Source of the DNA: Bacteroidota bacterium
Lineage (GTDB): Bacteria; Bacteroidota; Ignavibacteria; UBA10030; UBA8401
Length of the DNA stretch: 8,579 nt
Direction of reading: 5' to 3'
NCBI GenBank assembly: GCA_025355705.1
Contig: JANXZD010000493.1
Span: 1-8,579 of the forward strand
In this document: piece by piece, positions 6,309-8,579 of the stretch
How positions within the stretch are numbered: the stretch's first letter is position 1
Layout: each line of letters begins with the position of its first letter
The notes under the pieces: generated by a model
Seen by the model: the letters and a program-made list of their open reading frames with translations, nothing else
What the model was told of the DNA's origin: nothing
Databases searched by the model: none
Program-made: the position numbers and the translations under genes

Positions 6309-6350
6309 TACAAAAGGAGAACTGAAATCAGTTCTCCTTTTGTATTTTAA
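6309..6350. terminator. Long terminator hairpin between convergent genes
   Basis: The arms ACAAAAGGAGAACTG (6310-6324) and CAGTTCTCCTTTTGT (6329-6343) pair perfectly over 15 bp, 16 with T6309-A6344, around the loop AAAT. On the plus strand the stem ends TTTTGT and is followed by ATTTTAA, a good terminator for the DUF3332 gene. On the minus strand the U-tract is limited to TTTTGT inside the stem, so termination in that direction is likely weaker. The right arm doubles as coding sequence for the end of the DUF423 gene. Confidence 0.85.
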
Positions 6351-6702
6351 ATGCCGTTACTCCAAGGACGATCCATCCCGCAAGAAAGCAAATTCCTCCG
6401 AACGGAGTTACTATACCGAAGATTGTTATGCGAGTCAATGAAAGCACGTATAGACTTCCACTAAAAAGAATGATACCAGCACCAAACAATCTTCCGGCAT
6501 ATCTCAATGCAGGATATTTCTCAACAAGCAGAGCAATAAAGAGAATTGCGAATGTATGGTATACCTGGTAGCGGACTCCTGTTTCGAAAATGAGAAGCAT
6601 TTCCAGACTGAGGATTCCTTTTAATCCATGTGCGCCAAATGCACCAAGGGCAACGCTAAAGAATCCGAACAGAGAACCAAGCAATAAAAATGATCGTTGC
6701 AT
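6328..6702 (-). CDS. DUF423 family small inner-membrane protein
   Basis: The 124-residue protein has four hydrophobic helices at about residues 4-24, 48-62, 68-89 and 98-118. The motifs LGAFGAHGLK (19-28), FETGVRYQVYHT (39-50), LFSGSLYVLSL (79-89) and TPFGGICFLAGW (99-110) are diagnostic of DUF423, the family of E. coli YgdD. The length matches the family norm. The function is unknown. The gene starts 16 nt after the stop of the vWA membrane protein and is presumably cotranscribed with it, although no Shine-Dalgarno site is evident. Its last six sense codons (KIQKEN) lie in or beside the terminator stem. Confidence 0.93.
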   Translation of the reverse strand: MQRSFLLLGSLFGFFSVALGAFGAHGLKGILSLEMLLIFETGVRYQVYHTFAILFIALLVEKYPALRYAGRLFGAGIILFSGSLYVLSLTRITIFGIVTPFGGICFLAGWIVLGVTAFKIQKEN

Positions 6703-6718
6703 AATTTTTTCAGTTATA

Positions 6719-8579
6719 TTAAAGCATCCCGTTTTGTTTTCTCATAAGCCATTCAATTCCAAACAGGATGACGATGATCGTTAAGAATGAGGGAAGATTC
6801 CAAAGTTCAAACTCTCTGCTCTGTTTTAGTTCCTGTGGTTTCATTCCGCTTCGTTGCAGAATGGTCTGAAGCAGTGACCCAAATGAATTTGCATCACTGT
6901 ATTCTCCGCCGGAAGAAATCGCCATTTGTTTCATTAATGGCCTGTTCATTTTTGTTTCTGCGAATTCAATAGATTGTTCTCCGACGGAAATTCTCCCACT
7001 GGAAGTGCCGAGAGTATCGCCGTTGTTAACGGCGAGTGCAGTATAATTGAATTCTCCCTCAGGCAGACTTTCAATGCTTCCTTCATACCGACCGGATCCG
7101 AGCGAAGAAAGAATGGTTTCATACCGTTGATTGTTCTGTTTGGAACGGACCGAAAGATGTACGTCTGCATTATCAACAAATTGATAACTCTCATTGTACA
7201 CTTGCCCGGAAAATTCTACCTGCTCACCTTGTGAATAGAATTCTTTCGATGGTTCAACGTGTATAAATTTCTCTTGCTCGCGTGTTGCCAGCCATCGTAC
7301 CAATGATGAGAACCATGTATCGAAGAAGTTCTTCGTCTCATTGGTCGAACTAGCAAGCAGTTTCCATCGATGAATTCCATACCCAAGAATCGCTGCAGAT
7401 TTTGTGTTGGCGATATTTCGTGTTACAACAAGGGGGTCATTTAAGGGTACATTCTGAATCTTCACTCCAACCAGATTTTGAGATTCCGGCTTTGGCAAGA
7501 ATGTTTGAAGAGAATAAAAGACCGGTGGTAATTTTTCCCACATCGATGATTCATTCTGCAATAACTGATGTGACTTTGTCTTTGGAAAAACATTGGTCAA
7601 TACGGATTGTTCATCGATACGTGCGGATGAAACGGTGAATGGTAAGATCGATTCCATTGTCCGAGTTTTTTGCAGATCGAGCGTTCTGCTGGCAATGAAT
7701 AACAACGGAAGAGAACGCGAACGTACTGATTGTGATAAATTAGTTATCGAACTCGAAGAGGTTTGCACCGTTGGAAAACCAATGAGTATGATACAGTCTG
7801 CCGCTGCCAGCGATGTTTGCAATGAACCATTTTCTCTCTGGGATTTGAATTCTCCGCTGGGAAGCTGATAGAAGAGCGAGGCATAGACATTCTTGTCCCG
7901 ATTAAGCGTCTGCATCACTGCAGAAATATCTGCACTGAGAATGCCGGCAATGACAACAATATTTACTTTGTTCTTCAGCACTTTTACAAGTGCGGAACGG
8001 GAATTGTTTTTTGCAATCATTTCTCCCACAACGGGTGATACGGCAACGGAAAGTTTTTTTACTCCATCTGATGTTGGCGTGTATGTGAATTGTAATGGAA
8101 CCTCTGTCGTTCCCTGTGGTGATGAAACAGAAATTTTTTGTTCAGATATTTTTTTTCCATCTTCCAACAGTGTGACAGAAACGTTCTGAACTGAAAGTCC
8201 CGAAACTTTGATCGTTGCGTCGACCGGGATTGTTGCATCAACATAGCCGATGGAATTTGCGATCAGTTTCGAAATGGAAATGTCTTTCTGTTCGTTCGTA
8301 TCGCCAATACCGACAGTGAAAATGGGAATACGGCTTTTCTCAGCATCGTATAGTGGATTCGATCCATCGGTATAATTTCCATCTGACAATAGAATGATTC
8401 CTTGAAGATTGTCGATATTCTTAAGCGATGTTTGCAATGCAAGGGAAATGTTCGTTGTCCCGCCATTCACCTTCAATGATTCCTGTTCAAGCGGTGAAAC
8501 GGAATGAGAGAATGAAAATAATTTTACATCTGCAGAAGAAGAGAATTGTTTCAACGCGTCGCTTTTTATCAATGATGAA
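6719..8579 (-). CDS. vWA-domain membrane protein, BatA-like, N-terminus missing
   Basis: The frame is open to the right edge. A TTG at 8572 should not be taken as the start, because in-frame Ser codons precede it and the visible part begins in the middle of a von Willebrand A domain. About 619 residues are seen. Numbered from that TTG codon, GGTTNISLAL (37-46) and GIILLSDGNYTDG (58-70) supply the Thr and Asp of the metal site. The DxSxS motif would be off the edge. A strand-rich Ig-like region follows (about 98-197), then a Rossmann-like region starting VNIVVIAG (203-210), similar to the glutamine-amidotransferase-like domains of such proteins. YGIHRWKL (398-405), a second Ig/macroglobulin-like domain (about 436-530) and a C-terminal helix after ELWNLPSFL (589-597) complete it. 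The tail RKQNGML should be cytoplasmic and the body periplasmic. The exact function is unknown. Confidence 0.88.
   Translation of the reverse strand, partial: SSLIKSDALKQFSSSADVKLFSFSHSVSPLEQESLKVNGGTTNISLALQTSLKNIDNLQGIILLSDGNYTDGSNPLYDAEKSRIPIFTVGIGDTNEQKDISISKLIANSIGYVDATIPVDATIKVSGLSVQNVSVTLLEDGKKISEQKISVSSPQGTTEVPLQFTYTPTSDGVKKLSVAVSPVVGEMIAKNNSRSALVKVLKNKVNIVVIAGILSADISAVMQTLNRDKNVYASLFYQLPSGEFKSQRENGSLQTSLAAADCIILIGFPTVQTSSSSITNLSQSVRSRSLPLLFIASRTLDLQKTRTMESILPFTVSSARIDEQSVLTNVFPKTKSHQLLQNESSMWEKLPPVFYSLQTFLPKPESQNLVGVKIQNVPLNDPLVVTRNIANTKSAAILGYGIHRWKLLASSTNETKNFFDTWFSSLVRWLATREQEKFIHVEPSKEFYSQGEQVEFSGQVYNESYQFVDNADVHLSVRSKQNNQRYETILSSLGSGRYEGSIESLPEGEFNYTALAVNNGDTLGTSSGRISVGEQSIEFAETKMNRPLMKQMAISSGGEYSDANSFGSLLQTILQRSGMKPQELKQSREFELWNLPSFLTIIVILFGIEWLMRKQNGML

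Noticed and set aside
6974..8189. Several open frames of 60-98 codons on the strand opposite the vWA gene
   Set aside because: All are antisense to a well-supported long gene, without ribosome binding sites or recognisable domains.
8570..8572. TTG as a start codon for the vWA protein
   Set aside because: The frame stays open to the edge, the translation begins inside a vWA fold without the first metal-binding motif, and no signal or membrane segment precedes it. The gene is simply truncated by the window.

Overview
The window (about 40% G+C by eye) looks like chromosomal DNA of a Gram-negative bacterium of the Bacteroidota/Chlorobi superphylum, most likely Ignavibacteria-like. The basis is a C-terminal type IX secretion sorting domain with the motif NYPNPFNPQTTIEF, several lipoproteins with Bacteroidota-type architecture, and a near-perfect sigma70-type promoter with Shine-Dalgarno sites, which fits the Chlorobi/Ignavibacteria side better than classical Bacteroidetes. 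The lineage call is inference from these traits. No mobile element, tRNA, rRNA, CRISPR array or phage gene is visible, and no gene-free stretch exceeds 300 bases.

Layout, left to right. (1) 1-1901, minus strand: a TPR-repeat lipoprotein followed 11 nt downstream by the first 57 codons of a second lipoprotein that runs off the left edge. Their signal peptides are strikingly alike. (2) 2054-2797, minus: a seven-helix Bax inhibitor-1/YccA-type membrane protein with its own Rho-independent terminator. (3) 2895-5623, minus: a two-gene unit, a secreted Asp-box beta-propeller with a T9SS sorting domain and then a secreted GH47 alpha-mannosidase that resembles the eukaryotic EDEM subgroup. (4) 5784-6293: the only plus-strand gene, a DUF3332 lipoprotein, with a strong promoter and a strong terminator. 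(5) 6328-8579, minus: a DUF423 membrane protein downstream of a large vWA-domain membrane protein whose N-terminus lies beyond the right edge.

Most products are cell-envelope or exported proteins: three lipoproteins, two Sec-exported proteins (one with a T9SS tag) and three membrane proteins. The neighbouring blocks do not otherwise form one obvious pathway. The most notable items are the EDEM-like bacterial GH47 next to a T9SS-tagged propeller, the shared leader of the two lipoproteins, a divergent promoter region built around a palindromic -35 hexamer, and a terminator whose stem encodes the last codons of the DUF423 gene. I see no convincing wholly new multi-gene system.
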